A DNA stretch of 48,216 nt from positions 1-48,216 of the forward strand of contig NZ_AOGY02000063.1 of assembly GCF_000332455.1 (NCBI RefSeq), in the 5' to 3' direction. This document shows positions 1 through 9,004 of this stretch, piece by piece (within the stretch, counting starts at the first letter, position 1; the number at the start of each line of letters is the position of its first letter). Both the position numbers and the translations under genes were made by a program. Under the pieces are notes generated by a model. That model had not been told where the DNA came from, made no database searches, and saw nothing but the letters and a program-made list of their open reading frames with translations. The stretch is from Leptospira vanthielii serovar Holland str. Waz Holland = ATCC 700522 (GTDB taxonomy: Bacteria; Spirochaetota; Leptospiria; Leptospirales; Leptospiraceae).

Positions 1-1
1 T

Positions 2-145
2 TCTGCAATCGGTTACGTAACACCTATGGATGTGTTTTATGGTCGCAAGGAAAAGATTTTAGCAGAAAGAAAAGAAAAACTACTTGAAGCAAAATTGAAG
101 AGAAAAGAATACTCGGTAAAGGCTAATATAAGGCTTGTTGCTTAG
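2..145 (+). mobile_element. IS3-family transposase (OrfB/integrase core), C-terminal fragment cut by the window edge
   Basis: The open frame entering from the left edge ends at TAG 143-145. It reads as the C-terminal end of an IS3/IS2-type DDE transposase: a GYVTPMDVFYGRKEKI motif followed by a basic, charged helix. This GY-x-TP-x-(D/E)-V-(Y/F) signature is typical of the region just after the catalytic core. The DDE triad lies outside the window, so I cannot tell whether the element is intact. The right terminal repeat should fall within the next ~100 bases, but I could not identify it without the left end. Confidence 0.7.
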
Positions 146-191
146 CTTAATTTTGAATCTCAAAATTCTGTTTTTCACTGAACTAAGACAG

Positions 192-231
192 TATTGAAGT
201 ATCCTGGTTAAAAGAATAAGATACTTCGATA
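192..231. repeat. Imperfect inverted repeat between the transposase tail and msrB
   Basis: TATTGAAGTATC (192-203) pairs with GATACTTCGATA (220-231) across a 16-nt loop, giving a 12-bp stem with one G-U wobble. No T tract follows on either strand, so it is not an obvious intrinsic terminator. It lies where the right end of the insertion element is expected. I see no other feature between 146 and 301. Confidence 0.4.
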
Positions 232-301
232 CAACACTCTCAATACCAACCGAGTCTCCTCCAACACAGAAAACCATCACAGATAAGAAGATCCTCCTTC
301 C

Positions 302-685
302 TTAAGATTCCTTTTGGAACTTTAAGGAGGCAGAATTCACACAATAACGTAAACCCGTTGGTTTGGGACCATCTGGAAACACATGACCGAGATGTGCTCC
401 ACAGTTTTGACAATGGATTTCAGTACGTTGCATTCCAAGTGTTCCGTCCGATTCAGTGGCAACAACTTCCTTACGAACCGGCTCATAATAACTCGGCCAA
501 CCACTACCAGAATCATACTTTGCATTGGAAGAAAATAATGCTTCGCCACAACAAACACAAAGATAAGTTCCCTTCTCTTTATGTCCATAGTATTCACCAG
601 TAAACGGCCGTTCGGTGCCTTTTTCACGTGTCACTTGGTATTGTAAGGGAGTGAGTTTTTCTTTCCAATTTTCTTCATTCATCAT
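302..685 (-). CDS. msrB: Peptide-methionine (R)-S-oxide reductase MsrB
   Basis: Reduces methionine-R-sulfoxide in proteins, a cytosolic oxidative-damage repair enzyme that is recycled by thioredoxin. The 127-residue protein is a complete single MsrB domain. It has two zinc-binding CxxC pairs (C43/C46 and C92/C95), the [10 protein letters not shown] substrate loop at about residues 60-69, and the catalytic cysteine C115 in [11 protein letters not shown]. Two adjacent ATGs are possible starts; AAGGATTGG a few bases upstream serves either. It is transcribed away from hemA, and the shared 106-bp gap holds a good promoter for msrB and a hem-box. The stop codon sits inside a hairpin (300-327) that lacks a U-run. 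Confidence 0.95.
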   Translation of the reverse strand: MMNEENWKEKLTPLQYQVTREKGTERPFTGEYYGHKEKGTYLCVCCGEALFSSNAKYDSGSGWPSYYEPVRKEVVATESDGTLGMQRTEIHCQNCGAHLGHVFPDGPKPTGLRYCVNSASLKFQKES

Positions 686-720
686 AATCCAATCCTTATT
701 AATTGAGACTTAGTTTCAAT

Positions 721-750
721 ATCATATTTTATTTTTTTAGAGACTGACAA
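721..750 (-). promoter_or_regulatory. Sigma-70-type promoter of msrB
   Basis: On the minus strand a TTGTCA -35 (complement of 745-750) is separated by 18 bp from a TATGAT -10 (complement of 721-726); each hexamer matches consensus at 5 of 6 positions. Transcription would start near 714 and give a leader of about 29 nt containing the msrB Shine-Dalgarno sequence. The -35 hexamer overlaps the first half-site of the hem-box. Not experimentally shown; inferred from sequence. Confidence 0.6.
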
Positions 751-760
751 TCTTGTGACA
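745..760 (+). promoter_or_regulatory. Hem-box (TGACA-N6-TGACA), predicted HemR binding site for hemA
   Basis: TGACA (745-749), six bases, then TGACA (756-760) is an exact match to the direct-repeat motif reported for HemR, the OmpR-type response regulator of the Leptospira HemKR two-component system, which activates hemA. If hemA transcription starts at about 792, the box is centred near -40, the usual place for an OmpR-type activator overlapping the -35. The same bases overlap the -35 of the divergent msrB promoter. No hemKR genes are seen in this window. Confidence 0.75.
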
Positions 761-779
761 GTTGGAACCTTGTATTTGA

Positions 780-785
780 TAGAAT
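780..785 (+). promoter_or_regulatory. Putative -10 element of hemA (possible leaderless transcript)
   Basis: TAGAAT at 780-785 is the best -10 hexamer in front of hemA. No good -35 lies at the correct distance, as expected for an activator-dependent promoter whose -35 region is occupied by the hem-box. Start of transcription about seven bases downstream would coincide with the hemA ATG at 792, and no Shine-Dalgarno sequence precedes that ATG. Confidence 0.4.
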
Positions 786-791
786 AAAACT

Positions 792-1661
792 ATGTGGTCA
801 AACCTGATTCTATTACACTCAAATGATCCCATCAAAACTTTAGACGACGCTGGTCTAGAGGTTTGGCAAACATGCCAAAGAACTATTGCATTTGGGGATC
901 GTCGTTTGTTTCCGATTACAGAAGAAGAACGATTTTACAAAGGTCACGAAGTTTTTCATGGTTTTGAAGCCTATCGCTTTCTGCTCGAAGTTGTTTCCGG
1001 TTTACGATCCAAATTATTTGGTGAATCAGAAATCCAAGCTCAGTTCAGAGATCGTTTTCGAGAAGAAAGGGTGACTGACTCCAACTTTGCACTCTCTCTC
1101 TTAAGATTACGGGACCAAATTTTAGAACACACAAAACAAATTCGCTCCAAATACCTAACTGGAATTGGAAGGCAAACTTACGGAAGTGTTGCTGATTCTT
1201 ATTTACAAAAACATAAGTCGGTGACTCTACTCGGAACAGGAAAACTCGCCACTTCCATTCTTCCTTATCTTGTTTCGAAAAATAAAGAAATTCGGCTCAT
1301 CGGACGAAACCAAACAAGAATGACTGAATTACAAAAAGAGTTTTCTATCACGACTCATCACTGGGAAGATTACAAACCGAGTACCGAAGCCATTGTCATT
1401 GCCTCTAGTTTTTTACCATTTAATTGGGAGTCAATGATTGAAAATTCATCATTGATTTTAGATTTTCGTGAAACTGGTTTTAGTGAATCCAGATATATAA
1501 ATTATATTCCCTTATCTAAGATCCTAAACGATCTGCAAGAAACCGACGAACAAATCCAATCAGTGAAAATGGACTTACAAATCTTTCTTACGGAACTAAC
1601 TCGAGAAAGGGAGGAAGAACAGATACACATAATGAATGGATGGGAAGATTTACTTGTCTGA
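792..1661 (+). CDS. hemA: Glutamyl-tRNA reductase, unusually short
   Basis: First committed step of C5 tetrapyrrole synthesis: NADPH-dependent reduction of Glu-tRNA to glutamate-1-semialdehyde, the substrate of HemL encoded three genes downstream. Recognisable parts are the catalytic cysteine C28 in TCQRT (family CNRTE), the SGLRSKLFGESEIQAQF region (family SGLDSLVLGEPQILGQ), and the NADPH-binding GTGKLA at 148-153. At 289 residues it is far below the usual ~420: the N-terminus is trimmed and the C-terminal dimerisation domain is absent. The conserved His seven residues before SGL appears to be Phe64. Its 3' end overlaps hemCD by 26 bp. No Shine-Dalgarno sequence is evident. Function is supported by operon position and the active-site Cys. 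Confidence 0.85.
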   Translation: MWSNLILLHSNDPIKTLDDAGLEVWQTCQRTIAFGDRRLFPITEEERFYKGHEVFHGFEAYRFLLEVVSGLRSKLFGESEIQAQFRDRFREERVTDSNFALSLLRLRDQILEHTKQIRSKYLTGIGRQTYGSVADSYLQKHKSVTLLGTGKLATSILPYLVSKNKEIRLIGRNQTRMTELQKEFSITTHHWEDYKPSTEAIVIASSFLPFNWESMIENSSLILDFRETGFSESRYINYIPLSKILNDLQETDEQIQSVKMDLQIFLTELTREREEEQIHIMNGWEDLLV

Positions 1662-3189
1662 ACTTATCAAAGTCGGAGGAAGGTCCTCCCTACTCTCTCG
1701 TATTCAAATTTTTTCCGTAATCAAAGCACTCCAGGAAAAAAACAATACAAAAGAATTTTTACCAGTGTTTCGTGAATCTGCCGGTGACAAAGATTTAAAG
1801 ACTCCACTTTGGCAATTTGCTGGCCAAGGAATTTTTACCAAAGATCTACAAGAAGACTTACTCAATAAAAAAATTGATATTGTCATCCATTCCTGGAAAG
1901 ATATGGATCTAAGGGAACGAAACGAAACCATCCTTGTACCAATCTTACCCCGGGAAGATGTTCGGGACGTATTACTATTCAAACGAAATAAATGGATCTC
2001 TGCGCCAACAGACATTACAATTCTTACTTCTTCACCGAGAAGAGAACATCACATTCGTGATTTCATAAAATCTTATTTCCCTACTCCCATCAATTCATTT
2101 GAAGTTAAAATCGAATCGGTCCGAGGAAATATCCAAACTCGACTGCGGAAGTATTTAGATCATGAAAATGGTGGTATCTTAGTCGCAAAAGCTGCTTTAG
2201 ATCGGATTCTTGGTTTTGATGACTTTGAAAACCAGATTCCAGAACTAAGGGAAGTGAAACAACTTATCAGAGAAACGATAAACCTTTCTTTGTTTATGGT
2301 AATGCCATCATCAATTTTTCCGAGTGCACCGGCACAAGGAGCTCTTTGTGCAGAGATTAGAAAAGAAGACAAACATCTAGAATCACTACTGAGAGAAATC
2401 ACTGATGCAAATGCAGAACTAACTGCAAATGAAGAAAGAAAAATATTATCCAGGTATGGCGGTGGTTGCCATCAAAAAATTGGAGTTTCAGTTTTAACAA
2501 GAGGTTACGGAAAGATAACATTTGTTAGAGGGGAAACGGAAGATGGGAAAATTCTATTTTCCAAAGAATTATCAGACACTCCGAATCTAAAGTTTGATCG
2601 GAGCGAAGTTTGGCCACCAAACGCTAAGATGGCGGCAAGACAAAGAGAACGACTTACCTATTCCATTCCCAAAGATGTGGATGTATTTGTTTCCCGGGGT
2701 TATGCCTTTCCTTTAGATTTATCAGTAAATCCAACAAACCAAATCCTTTGGTCGGCTGGTCTCTCTACTTGGAAAGACTTAGCGCTAAGGGGATTTTGGG
2801 TGAATGGAACTTGTGATGGTTTGGGCGAAAGTGAACCTCCGATGATCGACCTGCTTTTGGGGCGAAAAACAAATTTCATCAAACTCACCCATGTAGACTC
2901 AGACAAAATTAATAGTATTTATCCAGTCATCCCAACTTACTTTGTATCAGCGCCAGAAATCCCAGTGCCCTTTGATACTTCCAAAATCAAAGTAGCGTAT
3001 TGGAGAAGCGGTTCTGAGTTTGATATCGTCACCAAAAGATTTCCCGAATTGTTAAACGTAATTCACTTTGTTGGTCCTGGATCCACATTTAAAAAGATCA
3101 AACAGACGATAGGTGAAGAAGCAAGCACAAAACGAGTTTTTGTATCATTATCTTTTGATTCTTGGGTAGAAAGGTATATAAAACCATGA
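1636..3189 (+). CDS. hemC: Fused porphobilinogen deaminase / uroporphyrinogen-III synthase (HemC-HemD)
   Basis: Residues 1 to ~335 are hydroxymethylbilane synthase: GGRSSLLSRIQ at 14-24, the catalytic-Asp motif DIVIHSWKD (D89), the PAQGALCAEIR segment at 232-242, and the cofactor cysteine C278 in GGGCHQKIG. The remaining ~180 residues begin with VFVSRG and fit a compact, poorly conserved uroporphyrinogen-III synthase that cyclises the linear tetrapyrrole released by the first domain. No separate hemD is present in the operon, and the fusion is the known Leptospira arrangement. The ATG at 1636 lies inside hemA; the stop overlaps the hemB ATG. The HemD assignment rests mainly on position and length. 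Confidence 0.88.
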   Translation: MDGKIYLSELIKVGGRSSLLSRIQIFSVIKALQEKNNTKEFLPVFRESAGDKDLKTPLWQFAGQGIFTKDLQEDLLNKKIDIVIHSWKDMDLRERNETILVPILPREDVRDVLLFKRNKWISAPTDITILTSSPRREHHIRDFIKSYFPTPINSFEVKIESVRGNIQTRLRKYLDHENGGILVAKAALDRILGFDDFENQIPELREVKQLIRETINLSLFMVMPSSIFPSAPAQGALCAEIRKEDKHLESLLREITDANAELTANEERKILSRYGGGCHQKIGVSVLTRGYGKITFVRGETEDGKILFSKELSDTPNLKFDRSEVWPPNAKMAARQRERLTYSIPKDVDVFVSRGYAFPLDLSVNPTNQILWSAGLSTWKDLALRGFWVNGTCDGLGESEPPMIDLLLGRKTNFIKLTHVDSDKINSIYPVIPTYFVSAPEIPVPFDTSKIKVAYWRSGSEFDIVTKRFPELLNVIHFVGPGSTFKKIKQTIGEEASTKRVFVSLSFDSWVERYIKP

Positions 3190-4139
3190 AAAAACAAACA
3201 CTTCGACTTCGTTCCAACCAATATTTAAGAAACTTAGGAGAAACAGGATCGCTTAACGTAAACAAGATGATCCAACCTCTTTTCCTTGCGGAAGGCATCG
3301 ATGAAAAGGAACCAATCAAAGGGTTACCTGGAGTTTTCCGTGATACAGATAAATCAATTTTCCAACAAATTGAATCTGACTTAAAAGCCGGTGTCTCTCA
3401 GTTTTTATTGTTTATGGTTCCGAAAGACAAATCAGATACAGGTTTTCCAAAAAACTTCTACCATACCAATATCAGTGCGATCAAAAAAGAATTCCCGGAC
3501 ATGTTTCTATGGCTTGATACATGCATTTGCTCAGTGACAACGACTGGCCACTGTTGCCACTTCCACAAATCAGGAACGATAGATCTGGAACTAACACTCA
3601 AACGATTGTCTGATCTTGCCCTCATTTACGCAGATGCCGGTGCGGACGGAATTGCGCCGAGTGATATGATGGATGGCCGTGTCGGATCGCACAGAAAAAT
3701 TTTAGATGCTAACGAACATTCTATGGTGCCTATCATGAGTTATTCGACAAAATTCAAAAGTAACTTTTATGGACCTTTTCGTGGCGCCGCAGATTCTTCC
3801 CCACAATTTGGAGATAGAAGCGGATACCAACTGGATGTGCGAGATCGTGATACTGCCATTCACACTTCCATTCGTGATAAAGAAGAAGGTGCCGACTTAC
3901 TTATGGTTAAACCAGGAATGACTGCCATTGATCTCATTGGTCCCATCAAAGAAAAAACAGGACTTCCTACTGGTGCTTACCAAGTGAGTGGTGAGTATGC
4001 AAGTCTTGTGTATTTAGCCAAAGAAGGTTTTTTGAATTTTGAGGAAGGATTAAAAGAAACCTGGGATGTCTTTCGGAGAGCTGGTTCGTCCTATTTAATT
4101 ACTTATGGTGCAAGGATAGCACAAAGGTTGTATTCATGA
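3186..4139 (+). CDS. hemB: Delta-aminolevulinic acid dehydratase (porphobilinogen synthase)
   Basis: Condenses two 5-aminolevulinate molecules to porphobilinogen. I prefer the ATG at 3186 (317 aa) over 3162 because it makes an ATGA overlap with the hemCD stop and gives a normal HemB N-terminus ([15 protein letters not shown]). The zinc-site cysteines C113, C115 and C123 lie in [13 protein letters not shown], making this the Zn-dependent type. The two active-site lysines are K189 (SYSTKFKS) and K242 (LLMVKPGM, Schiff base). [17 protein letters not shown] is the conserved substrate-binding segment. Fourth step of the operon pathway order A-C/D-B-L-E-N-G. Confidence 0.96.
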   Translation: MKKQTLRLRSNQYLRNLGETGSLNVNKMIQPLFLAEGIDEKEPIKGLPGVFRDTDKSIFQQIESDLKAGVSQFLLFMVPKDKSDTGFPKNFYHTNISAIKKEFPDMFLWLDTCICSVTTTGHCCHFHKSGTIDLELTLKRLSDLALIYADAGADGIAPSDMMDGRVGSHRKILDANEHSMVPIMSYSTKFKSNFYGPFRGAADSSPQFGDRSGYQLDVRDRDTAIHTSIRDKEEGADLLMVKPGMTAIDLIGPIKEKTGLPTGAYQVSGEYASLVYLAKEGFLNFEEGLKETWDVFRRAGSSYLITYGARIAQRLYS

Positions 4140-5419
4140 ATTCAGAAGAACTATTTCTTCGTTCCAAACAAGTGGTTCCTGGTGGGGTGCATAGCCCTGT
4201 TCGTTCCTTTGCATCGGTAGGTGGAACTCCCGTTTTCTTTAGTGAGGCGAACGGCGCCTACTTAAAGTCAGTCGAAGGAAAAGATTATATCGATTATTGT
4301 TTAAGTTTCGGACCTCTTCTCTTTGGTCATAGACATCCTGAAATCCAAGAAATAGTCGAAGATACTGTAAAAAAGGCCTGGTCCTTTGGAGCTTGTGAGC
4401 CCTATTCCTTAGAGCTTGCCGAGTTTATCACAAGCCGCATTCCTTGGGCCGAAAAAATCCGATTTGTCAACTCAGGAACAGAAGCAGTAATGAGTGCTCT
4501 TCGTGTGGCAAGAGGAGCGACTGGTAGAAGTAAAATTTTGAAATTTGATGGTTGTTACCATGGCCACTTGGACCAACTACTCGTTAAAGCAGGTTCTGGT
4601 CTTGCAGGTCTTAGCTCAAGTGATAGCAAAGGAATTGGTCCAGAAATCATACAAAATACCCTTGTACTACCGTTAGACGATGAAACGGCTTTAGAGGAAT
4701 TATTTCAAACACAAGGAGAGGAAATTGCTTGCCTTGTCATCGAACCAGTTCCTGCAAATTACGGACTCCTCCCTCAAAGAATTGATTTTTTAAAAAAATG
4801 CAGAGAACTCACAACTAAATATGGCGTATTACTCTTATTTGACGAAGTGATTTCCGGGTTTAGAGTTTCCTTCCAAGGAATGGCAGGTCTTACAGGAATT
4901 GTTCCTGACTTAGTGTGTTACGGAAAAATCATCGGCGGTGGTTTTCCCGTTGGGGCCTATGCCGGCAAAAAAGACCTTATGGATTTAGTGGCACCCAGTG
5001 GCCCGGTTTACCAAGCAGGAACCCTATCCGCAAATCCTATAGGTATGCGGGCTGGCCTAAAAACTCTAACCAAAGCTTGGAACGAAAATCCTTATCCAAA
5101 ATTGGAATCCCAAACAAAAAAACTCACCACAGGCATTTTAAAACTTCTAGCTGAATCCGGTGATTCCAATTGGGAAGCCGTTACTTACGGAAGTCTCTTT
5201 TGGCTCAAAGGGAAAACAAAGGATCCCATTCGAACCATCGCCAACATTCCCCATGATCACAAAACAAGGTTTGCTACATTCTTCCATAAACTTCTGAACC
5301 AGGGAGTGTATTTGGCACCTAGCGGATATGAGGTTGGATTTTTATCAACTGCACATAGCGACGAAATTATAGAAGCTACATTAGATAAAACCAAAAAGGC
5401 ATTACAGGAAGTAAAATGA
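4136..5419 (+). CDS. hemL: Glutamate-1-semialdehyde 2,1-aminomutase
   Basis: PLP enzyme of the class III aminotransferase fold that converts the HemA product to 5-aminolevulinate. The 427-residue length is normal. The N-terminus [16 protein letters not shown] is family-typical; [12 protein letters not shown] at 112-123 binds cofactor phosphate; DEVISGFR (236-243) contacts the pyridine ring; K264 in [12 protein letters not shown] is the internal aldimine lysine. The start codon overlaps the hemB stop as ATGA, and the stop overlaps hemE in the same way, implying translational coupling. Confidence 0.97.
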   Translation: MNSEELFLRSKQVVPGGVHSPVRSFASVGGTPVFFSEANGAYLKSVEGKDYIDYCLSFGPLLFGHRHPEIQEIVEDTVKKAWSFGACEPYSLELAEFITSRIPWAEKIRFVNSGTEAVMSALRVARGATGRSKILKFDGCYHGHLDQLLVKAGSGLAGLSSSDSKGIGPEIIQNTLVLPLDDETALEELFQTQGEEIACLVIEPVPANYGLLPQRIDFLKKCRELTTKYGVLLLFDEVISGFRVSFQGMAGLTGIVPDLVCYGKIIGGGFPVGAYAGKKDLMDLVAPSGPVYQAGTLSANPIGMRAGLKTLTKAWNENPYPKLESQTKKLTTGILKLLAESGDSNWEAVTYGSLFWLKGKTKDPIRTIANIPHDHKTRFATFFHKLLNQGVYLAPSGYEVGFLSTAHSDEIIEATLDKTKKALQEVK

Positions 5420-6459
5420 TCACCACTCAATTTAGAAACGAAAGATTTGCCAACGCCTTAAATTTAGTTCCGCAAGACCTTCCTCCCATTTGGTTTATGC
5501 GCCAAGCGGGGCGTTACCACTCTCATTACCGTAAACTAAAAGAAACTTATAGTTTTATGGAGTTATGTAAACAACCAGAACTCGCAGCAGAAGTGGCTCT
5601 AGGACCTGTTCGAGAATTTGGTTTTGACGTGAGTATCTTGTTCTCCGACCTTCTATTTCCTCTAGAGGCTTTGGGTATGGGTTTGACCTATGATCCAGGT
5701 CCAAAACTTTCCTTTTCTCTTACTTCAGAAAAAGATTTGTTACGTTTGAAATCACCTGAGGAAGCTATCGAGGGACTCAAGTTTCAAAAAGAAGCCGTTT
5801 TACGAACGAGAGAGGTATTACCCAAAGACGTTTCCCTAATCGGATTTGTGGGTGGCCCCTTTACCCTAATGACTTATGCAAGTATTGGAAAACATGACGG
5901 AAACTTATCGTTTATCAAAACCAACCAAAACTTTGTAGATCAATTTTATTCACTACTTGTCCCTCTTCTAAAAGAGAATATCGAGTTACAATTGCAAGGT
6001 GGTGCTGAAGTGGTGATGATTTTTGACACTGCCGCTGGAATGTTAGACCCTTACAACTTCCAACGTTATGTGACAGGACCAATTAAAGAATTTGCCAAAC
6101 TTTATCCAAAACAAATTGGTTATTACGCTAAAAATTCAACAGAAGAACAAGTCAGACAAATCCATGAGATTCCAAATTTAGCAGGATTTGGTGTGGATCA
6201 TCGATTTTCGATTCAACAAACACTGAAAGACTTCGGTGGAAAAGGTTTTATCCAAGGAAATTTTGACCAAGAACTCTTATTTGCGGAAACATCCATTCTC
6301 AAAGAAAAAATAAGAGAATATCTTCTACCGATGAGAGATATGGATCCGGAAGGAAGAAAAGGATGGGTGGCTGGCCTTGGACACGGAGTTCTACAATTCA
6401 CACCAGAAAGTTCTGTCCACTTACTCATTGACGAAACAAGAAAGGTATTTGGCAAATGA
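5416..6459 (+). CDS. hemE: Uroporphyrinogen decarboxylase
   Basis: Removes the four acetate carboxyls of uroporphyrinogen III to give coproporphyrinogen III. The 347-residue protein is full length, with the invariant WFMRQAGRY (27-34) and FSDLLFP (catalytic Asp about D78), and the [10 protein letters not shown] segment near residue 144. ATGA overlaps at both ends tie it to hemL and hemN. Confidence 0.97.
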   Translation: MITTQFRNERFANALNLVPQDLPPIWFMRQAGRYHSHYRKLKETYSFMELCKQPELAAEVALGPVREFGFDVSILFSDLLFPLEALGMGLTYDPGPKLSFSLTSEKDLLRLKSPEEAIEGLKFQKEAVLRTREVLPKDVSLIGFVGGPFTLMTYASIGKHDGNLSFIKTNQNFVDQFYSLLVPLLKENIELQLQGGAEVVMIFDTAAGMLDPYNFQRYVTGPIKEFAKLYPKQIGYYAKNSTEEQVRQIHEIPNLAGFGVDHRFSIQQTLKDFGGKGFIQGNFDQELLFAETSILKEKIREYLLPMRDMDPEGRKGWVAGLGHGVLQFTPESSVHLLIDETRKVFGK

Positions 6460-7796
6460 AACACCTACTTGAAAAATATGATACACCTGCACCTAGGTAT
6501 ACAAGTTACCCGACCGTTCCCTATTGGACTGATTCTCCTACGTTAGAAGAATGTATTCAATCTCTGGAAACACACCTAACACCGAAAGAATCCAAACTTG
6601 CACTGTATCTTCACATTCCCTTTTGTGAAACACTTTGTACTTTTTGTGGATGTAATACTTCCATCACAAAAAACCATACAGTGGAAGAACCTTATGTAGC
6701 GGCTCTTAAAAATGAATTACAATTATATACAGAGAAAGTAACGAGTCTCAGTGGAAAAAAATTAAGCGAACTTCATTTAGGTGGAGGAAGCCCGACTTAC
6801 TTATCAGATTATCACCTCCAGTCGACTATTGAGTTCATTCTAAACAAACTAAATCCCGCAGAGGAACCGCAGTATTCCATTGAAGTGGACCCAAGAAGAA
6901 CAAGAGTCTCTCAACTAAAACTTTTACAAAAACTAGGATTTCGAAGGATTAGTCTTGGGGTTCAAGATTTTGATCCCGAAGTACAAAGACTCGTCAACCG
7001 CATCCAACCATTTGAACTGACGGAAAACATTACCTTAGAAGCAAGGGCCTTGGGATTTGATTCCATCAATTTTGATCTGATTTATGGACTTCCCAAACAA
7101 ACAGTGGACTCCATGAAATTTACAATCGAAAGAACATTAGAACTAAAACCAGATCGAATTGCCTTTTATTCCTATGCTCATGTACCATGGATCAAAGCAT
7201 CCCAAAGATTATTCACTGAAAAAGATCTTCCTGAAGCGACCGTAAAACGAGACTTATACGAAATTGGTAGGTCTTTATTGGAAAAAGAAGGTTATAGAGA
7301 AATTGGAATGGATCATTTTGCCCTTCCCCATGACAAACTATGGAAAGCCTTTGATACAAATAAACTTCATAGAAATTTTATGGGTTATAGTGAATCCAAA
7401 ACAGATGTTATGTTGGGACTTGGTTCTTCTTCCATTTCAGAAACTCCCGATCTTTTTTTCCAAAACCAAAAATTAGAAATGAAATACCGTAAGTCCATAC
7501 TAGACGGAATCATTCCCATTCTCCGGGGACACAAACTCACAAAGTCAGATCAAATTCGTAAACAATTGATTTTAGATTTGATGACCTCTTGGAAAGTTCA
7601 TGTTCCCTCTGACATGAAGTCCCATGTATTTAACTTCTTACAAGAAATGGAATCGGACAATCTGGTCCAGTGGCAAGGAGATACACTCACTGTATCTGAG
7701 CTTGGAAAACCTTTTTTAAGAATTGTAGCAATGGCTTTCGATGAAAAATTACAACTGAGCCAACCAACAAAACCTGTTTTTTCAAAAGCAATATGA
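6456..7796 (+). CDS. hemN: Oxygen-independent coproporphyrinogen III oxidase (radical SAM)
   Basis: Decarboxylates coproporphyrinogen III to protoporphyrinogen IX without O2. The 446-residue HemN has the Fe-S motif C57-x3-C61-x2-C64 followed by C66 in HIPFCETLCTFCGC, the GGGSPTYLS SAM-binding segment near residue 108, and the typical N-terminal YDTPAPRYTSYPT. It is true HemN and not HemW, because it keeps the N-terminal extension and the C-terminal HemN domain. No aerobic HemF is present in the window. ATGA overlaps at both ends. Confidence 0.96.
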   Translation: MKHLLEKYDTPAPRYTSYPTVPYWTDSPTLEECIQSLETHLTPKESKLALYLHIPFCETLCTFCGCNTSITKNHTVEEPYVAALKNELQLYTEKVTSLSGKKLSELHLGGGSPTYLSDYHLQSTIEFILNKLNPAEEPQYSIEVDPRRTRVSQLKLLQKLGFRRISLGVQDFDPEVQRLVNRIQPFELTENITLEARALGFDSINFDLIYGLPKQTVDSMKFTIERTLELKPDRIAFYSYAHVPWIKASQRLFTEKDLPEATVKRDLYEIGRSLLEKEGYREIGMDHFALPHDKLWKAFDTNKLHRNFMGYSESKTDVMLGLGSSSISETPDLFFQNQKLEMKYRKSILDGIIPILRGHKLTKSDQIRKQLILDLMTSWKVHVPSDMKSHVFNFLQEMESDNLVQWQGDTLTVSELGKPFLRIVAMAFDEKLQLSQPTKPVFSKAI

Positions 7797-9004
7797 AGGA
7801 AGAGGTTCATATCATCGGAGGAGGAATTACTGGATTATTTCTCGCCTACCACCATACAAAACGAGGAGACTCGGTAACCCTATATGAAGGGTCCGATCGA
7901 TTAGGTGGATTGATTGGAACAAAAGTTGTAGAAGAAGGTTTAGTAGAACTTGCGGCCAACGGAGTTTTACTTACAGATGCAATGAAATCCATGTTAGATG
8001 ATATTGGACTTACTCCACTTTATCCGAACAAGGCTTCCAGAAGACGGTATTTTTGGATCAAAAGAAAACTTTCGAGACTCCCCATTTCTATTTTTACTGG
8101 ATTAAGATTACTCTACACTGTTGGTTTCAAAAAATTAAAATTTTATGAAGAACAAAACTTTGAAACTTGGGCAGGCCAAATGTTTGGAATCTCCGTCACA
8201 AAAAACATCATGGAACCAGCCATAGGTGGAGTGTATGGAACAAGACTCGACTCGCTCCAAGCAGAATCTATTTTTTCTAAATGGGATGGATCGGGAAAAA
8301 GTACGATCCTAAAGGAAGTTAAAAAGAACAAAGTAAAAACTTACGGAACTGTTTCCTTTCCTAAAGGAATGGAGGATTTAGTATCTCATCTGGTAACATA
8401 TTTAAAACCAAAAATACAAATCAAAACCCAGTTCCCATTGGAAAGTTTGGACGACACCTTACAATGGAAAGGGAAAATCAGACTTTCTTTGTCCTTAAAA
8501 AATCTAATCCCACTCCTCGGGAACCGAATCGAAAGAGATGAATTTCCTAATTTACTTTCCATCACTACAATCACAAGGTTTGGAAAAAACCACCTAACAA
8601 AGAAACCATGTTTTGGAATTCTTTTTGGGAAAAACGAAGGAATCCATGCTCTTGGTGTTTTGTCCAATTCAGATATTTTTCCAGGCAGGACCAATGATGG
8701 TCTCCATTCTGAAACCTGGATTTATCCAAGTCTGGCAAAAACGGACGAAACAATTTCTTGGGAATCCATTCTCGAAAAAGATAGAAAACTAATTACAAAA
8801 AAAACAGATACTCCGAAGGCAGTGTATGTAACTTCCTGGACGGGGGCTTTTCCTGCTTACGATAGAAAGTTATTTTTATTCAATCAGAAACTTGATAATC
8901 TGGAATCGAAATGGATGGCCGAAGGCATTGACATTCGATTTTTGGGAAACTACCGCAAAGGAATAGGACTTCGGTCTCTATTTGAATCGACAAGCAGGGA
9001 GTGA
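7793..9004 (+). CDS. hemG: Protoporphyrinogen oxidase, HemY/FAD type
   Basis: Oxidises protoporphyrinogen IX to protoporphyrin IX with FAD. The N-terminal dinucleotide-binding GGGITG (9-14) is followed by YEGSDRLGGLIGTK, the usual flavin-containing amine-oxidoreductase fingerprint, and the C-terminus keeps a GIGLRSLFES element like the G-V-G-x-C-I end of PPO. Length (403) is a little short for the ~450-470 aa family. Leptospira annotations usually call this gene hemG although it is the oxygen-dependent flavoprotein type, unrelated to E. coli flavodoxin-like HemG. It overlaps the convergent hemH tail by 27 bp. Confidence 0.88.
   Translation: MKEEVHIIGGGITGLFLAYHHTKRGDSVTLYEGSDRLGGLIGTKVVEEGLVELAANGVLLTDAMKSMLDDIGLTPLYPNKASRRRYFWIKRKLSRLPISIFTGLRLLYTVGFKKLKFYEEQNFETWAGQMFGISVTKNIMEPAIGGVYGTRLDSLQAESIFSKWDGSGKSTILKEVKKNKVKTYGTVSFPKGMEDLVSHLVTYLKPKIQIKTQFPLESLDDTLQWKGKIRLSLSLKNLIPLLGNRIERDEFPNLLSITTITRFGKNHLTKKPCFGILFGKNEGIHALGVLSNSDIFPGRTNDGLHSETWIYPSLAKTDETISWESILEKDRKLITKKTDTPKAVYVTSWTGAFPAYDRKLFLFNQKLDNLESKWMAEGIDIRFLGNYRKGIGLRSLFESTSRE

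Noticed and set aside
300..327. Hairpin at the end of msrB as an intrinsic terminator
   Set aside because: The stem (CCTTAAGATTCC/GGAACTTTAAGG with one mismatch) is real, but no U-run follows on the minus strand.
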